Shown here: positions 31,054 through 42,203 of the stretch, in pieces
Layout: each line of letters starts with the position of its first letter
Position numbering within the stretch: position 1 is the first letter of the stretch
Assembly: GCF_004634215.1 (NCBI RefSeq)
Contig: NZ_SMMH01000001.1
Span: forward strand, 62,001 to 126,000
Source of the DNA: Deinococcus fonticola
GTDB taxonomy: Bacteria; Deinococcota; Deinococci; Deinococcales; Deinococcaceae
Direction of reading: 5' to 3'
DNA: 64,000 nt
Made by a program: the position numbers and the translations under genes
Notes under the pieces: generated by a model
The model's database searches: none
Told to the model about the DNA's origin: nothing
Seen by the model: the letters and a program-made list of their open reading frames with translations, nothing else

Positions 31054-32586
31054 GTGAGCGTCGTCATCCTTGATTTCGGTAGTCAATTCACGCGCCTAAT
31101 TACCCGGCGATTCCGGGAACTGGGCGCCTACAGCGTCATTCTGCCCGGCAGTGCCAGCCTGGAACGCATCCAGCAGGAAAACCCCCAGGGCATCGTCCTG
31201 TCGGGCGGTCCCAGCAGCGTGTACGACGAGCATGCCCCGAAACCTGCGCCCGGCGTCCTTGAGCTGGACATTCCTGTTCTGGGCGTGTGCTACGGCATGC
31301 AGTACCTGGCGCAGCAGGCCGGTGGGGACGTGCAACGTGCCGGCAAACGCGAGTACGGCAAGGCCGACCTGACCGAGTATTCCGGCGACCTTTTTCAGGG
31401 CATTCAGGGCGAGTTCGTCGCCTGGATGAGCCACAGCGACTCGGTGACGCAACTGCCTGGGGGGTACGAAGTCTGCGCGAAAACCGAGGACACGCCTGTG
31501 ACCGGGATTCAGAACAGCCAGACGAAGCGCTACGGCGTGCAGTTTCACCCGGAGGTCGTTCACACACCCAAGGGGGGGCAACTGCTCGCCAACTTCCTCG
31601 ATATCTGCGGTGTCGAGCGCGACTGGAACGCCGAACACATCGTCGACGAACTGGTGGCAGATGTGCAGAAGCAGGTCGGAAACGGCAAAGTCCTGCTGGC
31701 TATCTCGGGGGGTGTGGACAGCTCAACCCTCGCGCTGCTGCTGGCGAAAGCCGTGGGCGACCGCCTGACCGCCGTGTTCATCGATCATGGCCTGTTGCGC
31801 CTGGGGGAACGCGAACAGGTCGAAGCCGCGCTGCGGCCGCTGGGTGTGAACCTGATCACGGTCGATGCCCGCGAACAGTTCCTGGGCGAACTGAAAGGCG
31901 TGGACGACCCCGAGCAGAAGCGCAAGATCATCGGTCGCGAATTCATCCGCGCCTTCGAGCGTGAAACCGCGCAACTCGGTTCCTTCGATTTCCTGGCGCA
32001 GGGCACGCTGTACCCGGACGTGATCGAGTCGGCCGGCGGCCCCCACTCCGACAAATCTGGCGCGGCCAACATCAAGAGCCACCACAATGTCGGCGGTTTG
32101 CCCGAAGACCTGAAGTTCAAGCTGGTCGAGCCCTTCCGCACCCTCTTCAAGGACGAGGTGCGCGAAATCGCCCGCCTGCTGGGCCTGCCCGAGCACATCC
32201 GCATGCGTCACCCCTTCCCCGGCCCCGGCCTGGCCATCCGTTGTCTGGGCGAGGTGAGCGAGGAGAAGCTGGACATCCTGCGCCGCGTGGACGACATCTT
32301 CATTTCCGGCCTGCGTGAATTCGGGCTGTACGATGGCTGCTCTCAGGCGCTGGCCGTACTGACGCCTATCCGCAGTGTGGGCGTTATGGGCGACGAACGC
32401 ACCTACAGTTACACCGCTGCGCTGCGTGCCGTGACCACCGACGACTTCATGACTGCCGAGTGGGCACGCCTGCCCTACGATTTCCTGGCCACCATGAGTA
32501 ACCGCATCGTCAACCAGGTGCACGAGATCAACCGCGTGGTGTACGACATCACCGGCAAACCGCCCGCCACCATTGAATGGGAATGA
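31054..32586 (+). CDS. guaA: GMP synthase (glutamine-hydrolysing)
   Basis: The 510-residue enzyme aminates XMP to GMP. The N-terminal class I glutamine amidotransferase has Cys in [10 protein letters not shown] (~78) and His-Glu in FHPEVVHT (~168). The ATP pyrophosphatase domain has the P-loop [18 protein letters not shown] (~217). The C-terminal dimerisation domain ends with PPATIEWE. The GTG start fits the leaderless pattern. The order and length match the family. Confidence 0.96.
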   Translation: MSVVILDFGSQFTRLITRRFRELGAYSVILPGSASLERIQQENPQGIVLSGGPSSVYDEHAPKPAPGVLELDIPVLGVCYGMQYLAQQAGGDVQRAGKREYGKADLTEYSGDLFQGIQGEFVAWMSHSDSVTQLPGGYEVCAKTEDTPVTGIQNSQTKRYGVQFHPEVVHTPKGGQLLANFLDICGVERDWNAEHIVDELVADVQKQVGNGKVLLAISGGVDSSTLALLLAKAVGDRLTAVFIDHGLLRLGEREQVEAALRPLGVNLITVDAREQFLGELKGVDDPEQKRKIIGREFIRAFERETAQLGSFDFLAQGTLYPDVIESAGGPHSDKSGAANIKSHHNVGGLPEDLKFKLVEPFRTLFKDEVREIARLLGLPEHIRMRHPFPGPGLAIRCLGEVSEEKLDILRRVDDIFISGLREFGLYDGCSQALAVLTPIRSVGVMGDERTYSYTAALRAVTTDDFMTAEWARLPYDFLATMSNRIVNQVHEINRVVYDITGKPPATIEWE

Positions 32587-32914
32587 ACTAAGCCGGACTC
32601 TGTGAGGAGGACAGAAATTCCTGCACGGTATGGAGTTTGGTGTCGGCGGAAGAAGTCTAAACCTTGATTCCCTGCGCTCCAGCGGACAGAGACACAGCTC
32701 TTGCTACACCTGAGTGCAATAACTCAGCTGTGCATGCACCAGCTGCTTGAGTTGTCGAACATCTGCCAGCCTGGCCCGACGCCGAAGGGCTGGGACGCGA
32801 CTCTGGTCAAATGCTGGCCCGGTAGTTGCCGACTCTGGAAAGGTGCAGGACACCAAATTTTGAGGCTTGAACCAAAAGTCCCTGCTGTGTGCTGGTTGTG
32901 CGTAGGGGCTTTCC
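32587..32914. other. Intergenic region of unlike composition
   Basis: About 330 bases of clearly lower GC than the flanks contain no convincing gene, hairpin terminator or promoter. It begins with GCCGGACTCTGTGAGGAGG and stops at the frameshifted gene. It may be the remains of decayed sequence next to the methyltransferase. Confidence 0.4.
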
Positions 32915-33168
32915 CTATCCCTCTTCAGTCAGCTTCATGACCTCATCGTCTTTGTCGAGTGCCACGCCCTGTTTCAGCGCCGCCGACTTGATGCGGCGGG
33001 CGGCGTCCAGCTTTTCCTGCTGCCGAACTGGGTCTGGTTGAAGCGGGCCACGGCGCCGCGCACATGCTGGGCGTCGTGAATGGGCAGGTGCCGCTCGCCG
33101 CGCTTGTCGATGTAGGCGAAATCACAGTCTTTCAGGTTATCGCGTTCCTGGCTGGTCAGTTCTGACAT
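32915..33168 (-). pseudogene. Small conserved protein gene with a one-base frameshift
   Basis: A perfect AGGAGG stands before the ATG at 33168. The frame encodes MSELTSQERDNLKDCDFAYI, then RHLPIHDAQHVRGAVARFNQTQF, and shifts near 33025. The neighbouring frame continues QQEKLDAARRIKSAALKQGV and ends KLTEEG at a TAG (32915). One missing base after TTCGG restores a single ~84-residue protein. The HLPIHDxxHVRxAxARFNQ motif marks a small domain known from phages and bacteria. It is either a real pseudogene or a sequencing error. Confidence 0.75.
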
Positions 33169-33267
33169 GGGTGGGCCTCCTGCCCCAATGCTGCGCGGCG
33201 GGGTTAAGAAGACGGGTTCATGCCGCTGGAGCCCGCTTCATGCGGCGGGCTGTGGCACAATGCCGTG

Positions 33268-34389
33268 ATGCCGGATGAGTCGCACATTTCCCTTTTCTCC
33301 GGCGCCATGGGCCTGGACCTGGGGCTGGAAGGGGCTGGGTTTCACACGGTGGCGGCCGTCGAGCTTGACCGGGCGGCGCGGGAGACGATTGCTGTGAATG
33401 CGCGGCGACGTGGGCATGACCTGTTCATCGGTACGGACATCACGCAGCTTTCCGCCGCCGACCTGCTGGCCGCCACTGGGCTGAGACGCGGCGAGGTCAC
33501 GCTGGTCAGCGGTGGGCCGCCCTGTCAGCCCTTCAGCACGGCGGGGCGGCGGGATGCCCTCAACGACCCCAGGGGCAGCCTGTTCCGCGATTTCCTGCGA
33601 ATGGTGGAGGGCGTGCAGCCGCGTTTTTTCATTATGGAAAACGTGCGGGGCCTGCTGTCCGCGACCCTGCGTCATCGCCCCATTGCCGAGCGGGGTGGGC
33701 GGCCCAACACGCCCGAGGAGGAGCGCGGCTCGGCCTTCGCGGTAATCCTCTCGGAGTTCGGACGCATCGGCTACAGCTTTACCTACGGGCTCTTGAACGC
33801 CGCCGATTACGGCACGCCCCAGACGCGGGAACGGGTGATCATCCTGGGCAGCCGCGATCACGAACCGCTGCACTTGCCCGCCCCGACCCACTCACCGGAT
33901 GGTGAAGGGCGGCCGCGCTGGCGCACCGTGCGGGACGCCTTCACGGATTTGCACGACCCGCAGCCGCAGTTTCAGCCTTACAGCGAAACTCGCCTGCAAT
34001 ACCTGCGCCTGGTGCCGGAGGGAGGCAACTGGCGCAGCCTGCCGCCCGAACTGATTCCGGCGGCGATGGGCGGTGCCTACCAGTCCGGTGGTGGCAAGGT
34101 CGGGTTTTACCGCCGCCTGGCCTGGAACCGACCCGCGCCCACCGTGACCACCAGCCCGGCGCAGAAAGCCACGGACCTGTGCCACCCCACGCTGCACCGG
34201 CCCATCAGTGTGCGTGAGGCCGCGCGCCTGCAGGGCTTCCCGGACGACTGGGTGTTCGCCGGGAACGTCACACAGCAGTACCGCCAGATCGGCAATGCCG
34301 TGCCTGTGCCGCTGGGCCTGGCGGTGGGCCGGGCCTTGCAGTTGGTCGGTGAGGCAGCCAGCAGGGAAATACCGGTGGCGCAGCCTTGA
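33268..34389 (+). CDS. DNA (cytosine-5) methyltransferase, orphan
   Basis: The 373-residue enzyme has the m5C methyltransferase motifs in order: I (SLFSGAMGLDLGLEGAGF), IV with the catalytic Cys (SGGPPCQPFSTAGRR, ~85), VI (IMENVRGL, ~125), VIII (DYGTPQTRERV, ~190), the variable target recognition region (~240-320) and IX/X (RLQGFPDDW, QIGNAVPVPLG). No restriction endonuclease or Vsr gene is adjacent, so it looks orphan. The frameshifted gene and the low-GC spacer upstream suggest acquisition or decay. I chose the ATG at 33268, six bases after CACAAT. Confidence 0.9.
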   Translation: MPDESHISLFSGAMGLDLGLEGAGFHTVAAVELDRAARETIAVNARRRGHDLFIGTDITQLSAADLLAATGLRRGEVTLVSGGPPCQPFSTAGRRDALNDPRGSLFRDFLRMVEGVQPRFFIMENVRGLLSATLRHRPIAERGGRPNTPEEERGSAFAVILSEFGRIGYSFTYGLLNAADYGTPQTRERVIILGSRDHEPLHLPAPTHSPDGEGRPRWRTVRDAFTDLHDPQPQFQPYSETRLQYLRLVPEGGNWRSLPPELIPAAMGGAYQSGGGKVGFYRRLAWNRPAPTVTTSPAQKATDLCHPTLHRPISVREAARLQGFPDDWVFAGNVTQQYRQIGNAVPVPLGLAVGRALQLVGEAASREIPVAQP

Positions 34390-34447
34390 GCTGTCACGTC
34401 GCAAGTGAAAGTCATGACCTAACGGACGTTTGTTAAGATAGAGAAAC

Positions 34448-36118
<1,671 letters not shown>

Positions 36119-36190
36119 AAGACGCCGGGACAGCGGCGCTCTGACAACGCTTTAAAGCTGTATTCATCCTCTCACCCCTGCGAGGCGCTT

Positions 36191-38119
36191 ATGGATCTGG
36201 AACTGATTAAACAGCCTCTTATTCCACCGACCCCGGTATTGGCGCAGAACCACCACCTGACCACCGAGCAGGCCGGGGCCATGCGGGCCATGCCGAGCAC
36301 CGAGTACTGGGAAGCCATGGCGAAGGAACTGGAGTGGGGCCGCCAGTGGGACAGCGTGCTGGAAGGCGGCCTGGGCGATTTCAAGTACTTCCCCGGGGCG
36401 CTGGGCAACGTCAGCGTGAACTGCCTGGATCGCCACGCCCGCAAAGACCCGTTGAAAGTGGCGCTGTACTACGAGCGCGAGGACGGCCTGACCGAAACGT
36501 GGACGTACGAGCAGCTCACCACCGAAACGGCCCGTTTTGCCGCCGCCTTGCAGGATCTGGGCGTTCAGAAGGGTGACCGGGTGGCCGTGCTGCTGCCCAA
36601 CACGCCTGCCGCCTTCATCGCCATCCAGGCGTGTTACCGCATCGGCGCGATCTACTCGGTTATTTTCGCGGGATTCTCGGCCTCGGCCGTTCGGGATCGC
36701 CTGCTGGACGCCCAGCCGAAAGTGGTCGTGGTCGCGGACGGCTCGCTGCGGCGCGGGAAGATCGTGCCCCTCAAGGAAACGCTGGACGAAGCGCGCCAGG
36801 GGATCGGCAGCATCGAGAAAGTCATCGTGGCCAAGCAACTGGGCGACCATTACCCCGGCCTGCACGTGACCTATCACGCCGACGAAGTGCACATGGCCGA
36901 CCTGATGGAGCAGACCACCCGGCTGGCCGACCCCGTGATGCTGGAAGCGAACGACCCCGGCTTCATTATTTACACGTCCGGCACGACCTCTAAACCCAAG
37001 GGGCTGGTGCATTCCGGGCTGGGTTTTTTGGTGGGGACTTACGCGAACGTGAAGTGGTCGCTGAACCTGCAACCCCAGGACGTGTACTGGTGCACGGCGG
37101 ACGTGGGCTGGCTGACCTTCCCGATTTTTGCGCTGGTGGGGGGCCTGGCGAACGGCGCGACCCTGGTCATCTACGAGGGCAGCATCGACGCGCCCACGCC
37201 CAGCCGCCCTTACCAGATCATCGGGAAGTACCACGTGAACAAGGTGTTCACCGCCCCCACCGCCCTGCGCATGATGCGCAGGGCCGGGCCGGAAGCCCTG
37301 GCCGGCGTGAACCTGGGCCACGTCGACCTGGTGGCGCTGGTGGGCGAGCCGCTCGACCCGGAGACGTGGCACTGGGCCACCGAAACCTTCGACTCGTTCG
37401 TGAACAACACCTACGGGCAGACCGAAACGGGAACGGCCTGGGCTTCGGCCATGGTGGGCCTGACCCCCACCAAACCCGGCTCGTGCGGCGAACCGCTGCC
37501 CGGCTACCGCGCCGAAGTCGTGAACGACAGCGGACAGCCCGCGCAGTCCGGTGAACTGGGGTACCTGACCCTCACCGAACCGTTCCCGTGCCTGGCCCGC
37601 ACCATCTGGGGCGACCACCAGCGTTACCTGGACACCTACCTGTCCGAATTTCCGGGCCGCTACTCTGCTGCCGACGCGGCCGTGCTCGACGCCGACGGGC
37701 AACTGTGGGTGACGGGCCGCGTGGACGACGTGATGAACGTCTCCGGCCACCGCATCGGCACCATGGAGCTGGAGGCTGCCCTGATTACCCACCCCGCCGT
37801 GAGTGAGGCCGCTGTGGTCGCCATGACCGACGAACTGCGCGGGGCCGTTCCCGTGGCGTTCGTCGTCCCGCGCGCCGGACAGCCGGACACGCCGGAGTTG
37901 CGGCGCGAACTGGCGCAGGCCATCGTGGAGGGGGTGGGCAAGTACGCCGCGCCCGCCGCCGTGTACGTCGTGCCGACTTTGCCGCGCACCCGCAGTGGCA
38001 AAATCATGCGGCGGCTCCTGCGTGACCTGCTGGAAACCGGACAGGTCAAAGGAGACACCAGCAGCCTGGAAAACCCCGACGCGCTCGATATCGTCAGGCA
38101 GCACCTTCAAAACCACTAG
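36191..38119 (+). CDS. Acetyl/propionyl-CoA synthetase-like AMP-forming ligase
   Basis: The 642-residue product belongs to the acyl-adenylate-forming enzymes close to acetyl-CoA synthetase. It activates a short-chain acid with ATP and CoA. Motifs: P-loop YTSGTTSKPKGLVHS (~262), the Trp-containing VYWCTADVGWLT (~295), the NTYGQTETGT adenylate site (~405), and the A10 lysine region PRTRSGKIMRRLLRDL (~602). The Trp in the YGQTE region seen in true acetate enzymes is replaced, so a larger acid is possible. It lies between the carboxylase and dehydrogenase genes, which suggests a role in branched-chain or odd-chain acid use. Confidence 0.87.
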   Translation: MDLELIKQPLIPPTPVLAQNHHLTTEQAGAMRAMPSTEYWEAMAKELEWGRQWDSVLEGGLGDFKYFPGALGNVSVNCLDRHARKDPLKVALYYEREDGLTETWTYEQLTTETARFAAALQDLGVQKGDRVAVLLPNTPAAFIAIQACYRIGAIYSVIFAGFSASAVRDRLLDAQPKVVVVADGSLRRGKIVPLKETLDEARQGIGSIEKVIVAKQLGDHYPGLHVTYHADEVHMADLMEQTTRLADPVMLEANDPGFIIYTSGTTSKPKGLVHSGLGFLVGTYANVKWSLNLQPQDVYWCTADVGWLTFPIFALVGGLANGATLVIYEGSIDAPTPSRPYQIIGKYHVNKVFTAPTALRMMRRAGPEALAGVNLGHVDLVALVGEPLDPETWHWATETFDSFVNNTYGQTETGTAWASAMVGLTPTKPGSCGEPLPGYRAEVVNDSGQPAQSGELGYLTLTEPFPCLARTIWGDHQRYLDTYLSEFPGRYSAADAAVLDADGQLWVTGRVDDVMNVSGHRIGTMELEAALITHPAVSEAAVVAMTDELRGAVPVAFVVPRAGQPDTPELRRELAQAIVEGVGKYAAPAAVYVVPTLPRTRSGKIMRRLLRDLLETGQVKGDTSSLENPDALDIVRQHLQNH

Positions 38120-38212
38120 AGCCGTTGTGCGAATTGCGTCAGGCCGCCCAAAAAAGGCCCTCCGTTCTTCTGGCAAATACTCTAAACTCCCTTCAAAGCG
38201 AGGATAAGAAAA

Positions 38213-39394
38213 ATGGCACACCATCACTTCCACCCCACCGATGACCAGCGCACCATCATCTCCAGCCTCAAGGCGTTCCTGAAAGACAGAGTCGAACCCG
38301 GCGCGGCAGAGCGCGACCAGACCAGCGAATTTCCGTTCGACATCGTGCGGGAACTGGGCGAAATGGGCATCATGGGCGCCCAGACTCCCGAGGAGTACGG
38401 CGGAAGCGGCCTGGACACCAAAACCTTCGCCATGATCATCGAGGAGGTGGCCGCTGTGGACGGCTCGCTGTGCCTCACTGTGGCGTCCCACAACAGCCTG
38501 TGCCAGGGCCACATCCTGATTGGCGGCACCGAAGAGCAGAAGCGAAAGTACCTGCCTGACCTTGCCAGCGCCAAGAAACTGGGCGCCTGGGGCCTGACCG
38601 AACCCGGCAGCGGCAGCGACAGCGGCGGCATGCACAGCAACGCCAAGGAGCAGCCCGACGGCAGCTGGATTCTGAACGGCAGTAAGAACTTCATTACTCA
38701 GGGCAGTGTTGCCGGAACGTACGTCGTCCTGGCGCGCACCGATCCGGCCCGCGAGGGCAAGAACAAGAATGACGGCATCAGCGCCTTCGTGTTCAACAAA
38801 GACGATGTGAAAGGCTTCAGCATTGGCCGTAAAGAAGACAAACTGGGTCTGCGCAGCAGCGACACCGCCCAGCTCATCTTCGAGGACATTCACCTGCCCG
38901 CTGACGCCCTGCTGGGTGAACGCGGCAACGCCTTCAAGGACGTCATGAAGGTGCTGGACGGCGGCCGGGTCGGCATTGCCGCCATGGGCCTGGGCCTGGG
39001 GCGCGGCGCCTACGAGTACGCCGCCAGGTATACCCTGGAGCGCAAGCAGTTCGGTAAACCCATCGCGTACAACCAGAACATCTCCTTCCGCCTGGCCGAC
39101 ATCGACACGAAACTTGAAGCGGCCCGCCTGCTTATCCAGAAGGCCGCCGCCCTGAAAGACGCCGGCGAGAACTTCACCGTGCCTGTCGCCCGCGCGAAAC
39201 TGTACGCCACGGTGGTCGGCGTCGAGGCCTGCGACGAGGCCATTCAGATGCTCGGTGGCTACGGGTACATCAAGGAATACCCCGTGGAGCGCATGTGGCG
39301 CGACAACCGCCTCACGCGCATCGGCGAAGGCACCGACGAAGTGCAGCGCATGGTCATTTCCCGCGACGTGCTGAAACGCTTCGCGCAGGATTGA
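38213..39394 (+). CDS. Acyl-CoA dehydrogenase
   Basis: The 393-residue flavoenzyme oxidises acyl-CoA at the alpha-beta bond. Motifs: [12 protein letters not shown] (~58), [16 protein letters not shown] (~125), GSKNFITQG (~155), [12 protein letters not shown] (~280) and the base region [35 protein letters not shown] (~345-375) with the catalytic Glu in EGTDE. A purine-rich GAGGATAAG precedes the ATG. It ends the operon; a bidirectional terminator separates it from rsr. Confidence 0.92.
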   Translation: MAHHHFHPTDDQRTIISSLKAFLKDRVEPGAAERDQTSEFPFDIVRELGEMGIMGAQTPEEYGGSGLDTKTFAMIIEEVAAVDGSLCLTVASHNSLCQGHILIGGTEEQKRKYLPDLASAKKLGAWGLTEPGSGSDSGGMHSNAKEQPDGSWILNGSKNFITQGSVAGTYVVLARTDPAREGKNKNDGISAFVFNKDDVKGFSIGRKEDKLGLRSSDTAQLIFEDIHLPADALLGERGNAFKDVMKVLDGGRVGIAAMGLGLGRGAYEYAARYTLERKQFGKPIAYNQNISFRLADIDTKLEAARLLIQKAAALKDAGENFTVPVARAKLYATVVGVEACDEAIQMLGGYGYIKEYPVERMWRDNRLTRIGEGTDEVQRMVISRDVLKRFAQD

Positions 39395-39414
39395 GGACAG
39401 CCCCACATCAGAAA

Positions 39415-39443
39415 GGGCAGCTGGAATTTTTAACCAGCTGCCC
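39415..39443. terminator. Bidirectional terminator between acyl-CoA dehydrogenase and rsr
   Basis: GGGCAGCTGG and CCAGCTGCCC pair perfectly around a T-rich loop and are followed by TCTTCTTTG on the plus side. Confidence 0.8.
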
Positions 39444-39452
39444 TCTTCTTTG

Positions 39453-41078
39453 TCAGAGTGTGCCCTTGGCGAATTCGGCCATCACCCCTGGCGCGGCGGT
39501 GTCGAACCCCACCACGTCCAGCATGTCGGTGCGCCCAGGGTCGGCAATGCTGAATTCGGTGGCGGTCAGGCCGACCACGATCAGCTTCGGCGCCGTGCCC
39601 ATTTTCTGCGCGTACTGATCCAGCGCGACTTTCGGGTGGACATTCCCGGCCCAGGTTTCGTTGTCGGTGTAGACCACGAAGGTGTCCACGTTCAGCTTTT
39701 CCTGAGCCGCCCACAGCATCGGCTGGGCGCAGTCGGTCGCGCCGAAGCTGCTGGCCTGCGCCTTGCGCATGGCGCTTTCCAGTGTGTCGCGGGGCGTGAC
39801 GCCCAGGGCGCGGAAGCGGTCGGCAAAGCCCACGGTGAAGGCTTCGGGTTCGGTGCGCAGCGCCACCAGGCTCATGGCGGCGGCGGCCATGTTGGGCGTC
39901 AGTCCGGGCACGCCCGCCACCTCGCCCCAGGTCATGCTGCCCGACACGTCCAGCGCCAGCAGGTGCCGGGTGTTCGCAGGCTGTACGTTTCCGAAAGCCA
40001 GGTAGAAGGCTTCTTCCAGTGCGTCCACGACCTGCGGCACGGGCGTCCACTCGCCTTTGCCCTTCACGCCGCGACCCTGCGCGTACACCAGCCGGGCCTT
40101 CAGGGCGTCCAGCGGGTGGATGCGGCCACGCTTCAGCGCGGCGGGGTCGGTAATGCGGTCAATCACCATCCGGCGGACTTCCGGGTCGTTCAGCGTCAGC
40201 ACGCCCACCCGGCCCAGGTTGCCGAGGTTCCGCAGCAGCCAGGTCAGGCCGTTGGTGTCGAGCGCCGCGCGGTACACCTCTGCCCCGCGAACGTGCGTGG
40301 GTACGGCTTCCAGCGGCAGGCGGTACTCGCGCATCAGCGCGGCGGCTTCGGCATCATTCTTGGCCTGCATGGCTTTCAGGTGGCCGTCAATCACGCGCAG
40401 GGCTGGAGCCTGGGCATCCGTACTCAGCGTTTCGGGCAGCACACCGTCGACCATGAACTTCAGCACGGCGTTGCGGGCCGCGTCATCGGTCTTGGGGTGG
40501 GCCTTGCGCAGCGCGTCGGCCTGCGCCCAGCCGTCGCGGGCCTTGTACTTCACGGCCCACAGCGCCAGCTTGTCCACGTCCGCCGTTTCGTACACCTTCG
40601 CCACACCCCGGCGGGTCAGGCGGCCCCAGCCCCCCAGCGCGTCGGCAAAAGCCAGGAAGTGCAGCAGCATCGTCCCGGTACGGGCGGCTTCGGGCAGCGC
40701 GTCCCAGGCGGCCTTGCGGTCGGCGGCGTCCGGCGCGGTCTTGGCGACCAGGGCCAGCACCAGCAAGGCGGGGTCGGCCTTCGGCGCACGGTTGCCGCGC
40801 ACCACGTCCAGCGTCACGCGCAGGGCCAGGGCGGCGTCACGCTGCACCAGTTCACGCAGGAATTCGGTGGCCTGCACGGTGTGCTTCTGTTGAGTGGCGT
40901 AGAAGGTACCGCCGTCGGTGCCGAGCACCAGAAAGCGCGTCAGGCGGGCCTCGTCGCTGATCTGGTAGACGTAGCCGCCCGCGTTGTTCACGACCTGGCG
41001 CACGTCGAGGCGTTCGGTCTGCTTGCGGCCCCCGTTGATCAGGTGGCGCGGGTTGATGGCGTTCAGTAGGTTCTTCAT
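39453..41078 (-). CDS. rsr: Rsr, Ro sixty-related TROVE-domain RNA-binding protein
   Basis: The 541-residue product is the bacterial orthologue of the Ro60 autoantigen. The N-terminal TROVE/HEAT ring (~1-360) begins NPRHLINGGRKQTERLDVRQVVNNAGGYVYQISDE. The C-terminal von Willebrand A domain has the MIDAS motif LALDVSGSMTWGEV (~378), the Thr in GATDC (~455) and TDNETW (~480). In D. radiodurans Rsr binds Y RNA and misfolded RNA and works with PNPase (RYPER) and in 23S maturation. AAAGGAGG stands ten bases before the ATG. Upstream on the same strand are two Y RNAs and a tRNA-like array, most likely its ligands. Confidence 0.95.
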   Translation of the reverse strand: MKNLLNAINPRHLINGGRKQTERLDVRQVVNNAGGYVYQISDEARLTRFLVLGTDGGTFYATQQKHTVQATEFLRELVQRDAALALRVTLDVVRGNRAPKADPALLVLALVAKTAPDAADRKAAWDALPEAARTGTMLLHFLAFADALGGWGRLTRRGVAKVYETADVDKLALWAVKYKARDGWAQADALRKAHPKTDDAARNAVLKFMVDGVLPETLSTDAQAPALRVIDGHLKAMQAKNDAEAAALMREYRLPLEAVPTHVRGAEVYRAALDTNGLTWLLRNLGNLGRVGVLTLNDPEVRRMVIDRITDPAALKRGRIHPLDALKARLVYAQGRGVKGKGEWTPVPQVVDALEEAFYLAFGNVQPANTRHLLALDVSGSMTWGEVAGVPGLTPNMAAAAMSLVALRTEPEAFTVGFADRFRALGVTPRDTLESAMRKAQASSFGATDCAQPMLWAAQEKLNVDTFVVYTDNETWAGNVHPKVALDQYAQKMGTAPKLIVVGLTATEFSIADPGRTDMLDVVGFDTAAPGVMAEFAKGTL

Positions 41079-41137
41079 GTTCGGCCCTCCTTTGCGTGGG
41101 CGATGAATGACGCCTGGTGTGAATCACTCGGTGCGTC

Positions 41138-41213
41138 TGGGGCTTCGGACAGGACTTGAACCTGTGACCTGCTGGGCTTCAGCCAGCCGCTCTGCCGTCT
41201 GAGCTACCGGAGC
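41138..41213 (-). tRNA. tRNA-Phe(GAA)
   Basis: The cloverleaf has acceptor GCTCCGG/CCGAAGC (one C-A mismatch), D-arm AGCTC...GAGC, anticodon stem GCTGG/CCAGC with loop CTGAAGC, and T-arm ACAGG/CCTGT. CCA is encoded. It is the last RNA before rsr. The acceptor mismatch suggests it is weakly selected. Confidence 0.85.
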
Positions 41214-41232
41214 GTAAAAGTGGAAAACAGGT

Positions 41233-41354
41233 GGTATTCAGGTGGGATTTGAACCCACTCCCTTCTGCGTTGGGCAGATATTCAACCAAATAAGCTTCTT
41301 TTGTCGGCGCACGCTGGGGCAAGGTGGCAAAGAAGCCAAAGAACTTCTGAATAC
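41233..41354 (-). ncRNA. tRNA-like RNA with inserted Ro-type hairpin (hybrid 5)
   Basis: Acceptor strands GTATTCA and TGAATAC, a normal T-arm (GTGGG-TTCAAAT-CCCAC) and a possible D-arm are present. Between them is an insert closed by GCTTCTTT/AAAGAAGC (41294-41336) that holds CCUUGCCCC and GCGCCGA, a diverged form of the Ro-binding strands. A further hairpin (TCTGC/GCAGA) follows. No CCA is encoded, and no anticodon can be assigned. Confidence 0.65.
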
Positions 41355-41366
41355 TCCCGTTTTCCG

Positions 41367-41444
41367 TGGTGATTCAGGCAGGACTCGAACCTGCGACCCC
41401 CTGTTTCGTAGGCAGGTGCTCTATCCAGACTGAGCTACTGAATC
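41367..41444 (-). tRNA. tRNA-Arg(ACG)
   Basis: A complete class I cloverleaf: acceptor GATTCAG/CTGAATC, D-arm AGCTC...GAGC, anticodon loop CTACGAA in stem CCTG/CAGG, T-arm GCAGG/CCTGC, and encoded CCA. Confidence 0.92.
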
Positions 41445-41446
41445 AT

Positions 41447-41522
41447 TGGGGAGAGCGTCGGGAACCGAACCCGAACCTTTGCCTCCACAGGGCAGCGTGC
41501 AGACCTTTACACCACGCTCTCC
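41447..41522 (-). tRNA. tRNA-His(GTG)
   Basis: The anticodon loop is CTGTGGA in stem TGCC/GGCA. The acceptor has eight pairs including the extra G-1:C73 diagnostic of tRNA-His, and CCA is encoded. It starts seven bases after the NADAR stop, so both are on one transcript. Confidence 0.9.
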
Positions 41523-41529
41523 ATACTTT

Positions 41530-42009
41530 TTAGTTGCTTCTCAGTTGCTCGCGTGTCTGCATCAGCGCTTTGCCGAGGCTGTTCAGTCCCCATTGATCTG
41601 GGTGTTCCCTGGCATCCTGCTCGCTGAAGCCGATGCCCCAGATGCGGTCACTGGGCGACGCTTCGACCAGAATCAAATCTCCAGTGTTCAGCAGGAAATC
41701 CCGGAGCTTCTGGTTTCCCCGGAACTTGTGCCACATGGCCTCGAAGGCCAATTGCTCCCGAACCTGCGCCCAGTGAGTTTTGTCGAAGCCCTTCACGCGG
41801 CGGCCGAGTTCCTTGCACTCGGCGGGCGTTTTGGCCTGCAAAATGGCCTCGGTGCTCTCCAGGTCGTTAAACTCGCCCGCTTTGCGCCACATGATGTACT
41901 GTTCGGCGGTCTGAAACAGTTGGCCGCCCACGACAAATGGGGAAGGGTGAAAATTGGAGAACGGGTGGCAGGCGCGGTAGAAAAACAGATGGTCAGTTGT
42001 CTGCGTCAT
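41530..42009 (-). CDS. NADAR/YbiA-family N-glycosidase
   Basis: The 159-residue product belongs to the NADAR (YbiA) family. It starts DHLFFYRACHPFSNFHPSPF, then FQTAEQYIMWRKA and KGFDKTHWAQVREQLAFEAMWHKF, and ends SDRIWGIGF. These enzymes cleave N-glycosidic bonds: E. coli YbiA acts on riboflavin-pathway intermediates, and other members have been reported to remove ADP-ribose from guanine. AAGGAGG lies before the ATG at 42009. It is embedded between tRNA-like genes and upstream of rsr, which suggests a substrate in RNA or nucleotide damage; that is inference. Confidence 0.88.
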   Translation of the reverse strand: MTQTTDHLFFYRACHPFSNFHPSPFVVGGQLFQTAEQYIMWRKAGEFNDLESTEAILQAKTPAECKELGRRVKGFDKTHWAQVREQLAFEAMWHKFRGNQKLRDFLLNTGDLILVEASPSDRIWGIGFSEQDAREHPDQWGLNSLGKALMQTREQLRSN

Positions 42010-42051
42010 GACTCGCGCCTCCTTGAATCCTGGTTTGGGATGAGAAAAAGA

Positions 42052-42180
42052 TGGTGGAACGGGCGGGACTCGAACCCGCGACCTCTCGATGAGCAATCGG
42101 TCACCTTTCGCATTCGGCCCCAGCAGGGCAAGGTGCAGCGGAAGGTCTTTTTAGTGCTCTACCAACTGAGCTACCGTTCC
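42052..42180 (-). ncRNA. tRNA-like RNA with inserted Ro-type hairpin (hybrid 4)
   Basis: The acceptor (GGAACGG/CCGTTCC), D-arm (AGCTCAGTTGGTAGAGC), variable loop AGGTC, T-arm and encoded CCA are all intact. The anticodon region is expanded by ~50 bases holding CACCTT-GCCC-loop-GGGC-CGAATGCG-AAGGTG (42102-42135). The strands CUUGCCC and GGGCCGAA match the Ro-binding helix of Y RNA, but in reversed order. A remaining CGA-TTGCTCA-TCG loop follows, and no functional anticodon stem forms without removal of the insert. Confidence 0.8.
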
Positions 42181-42203
42181 AGACGTGTGAATGAGCGTTG
42201 GGG

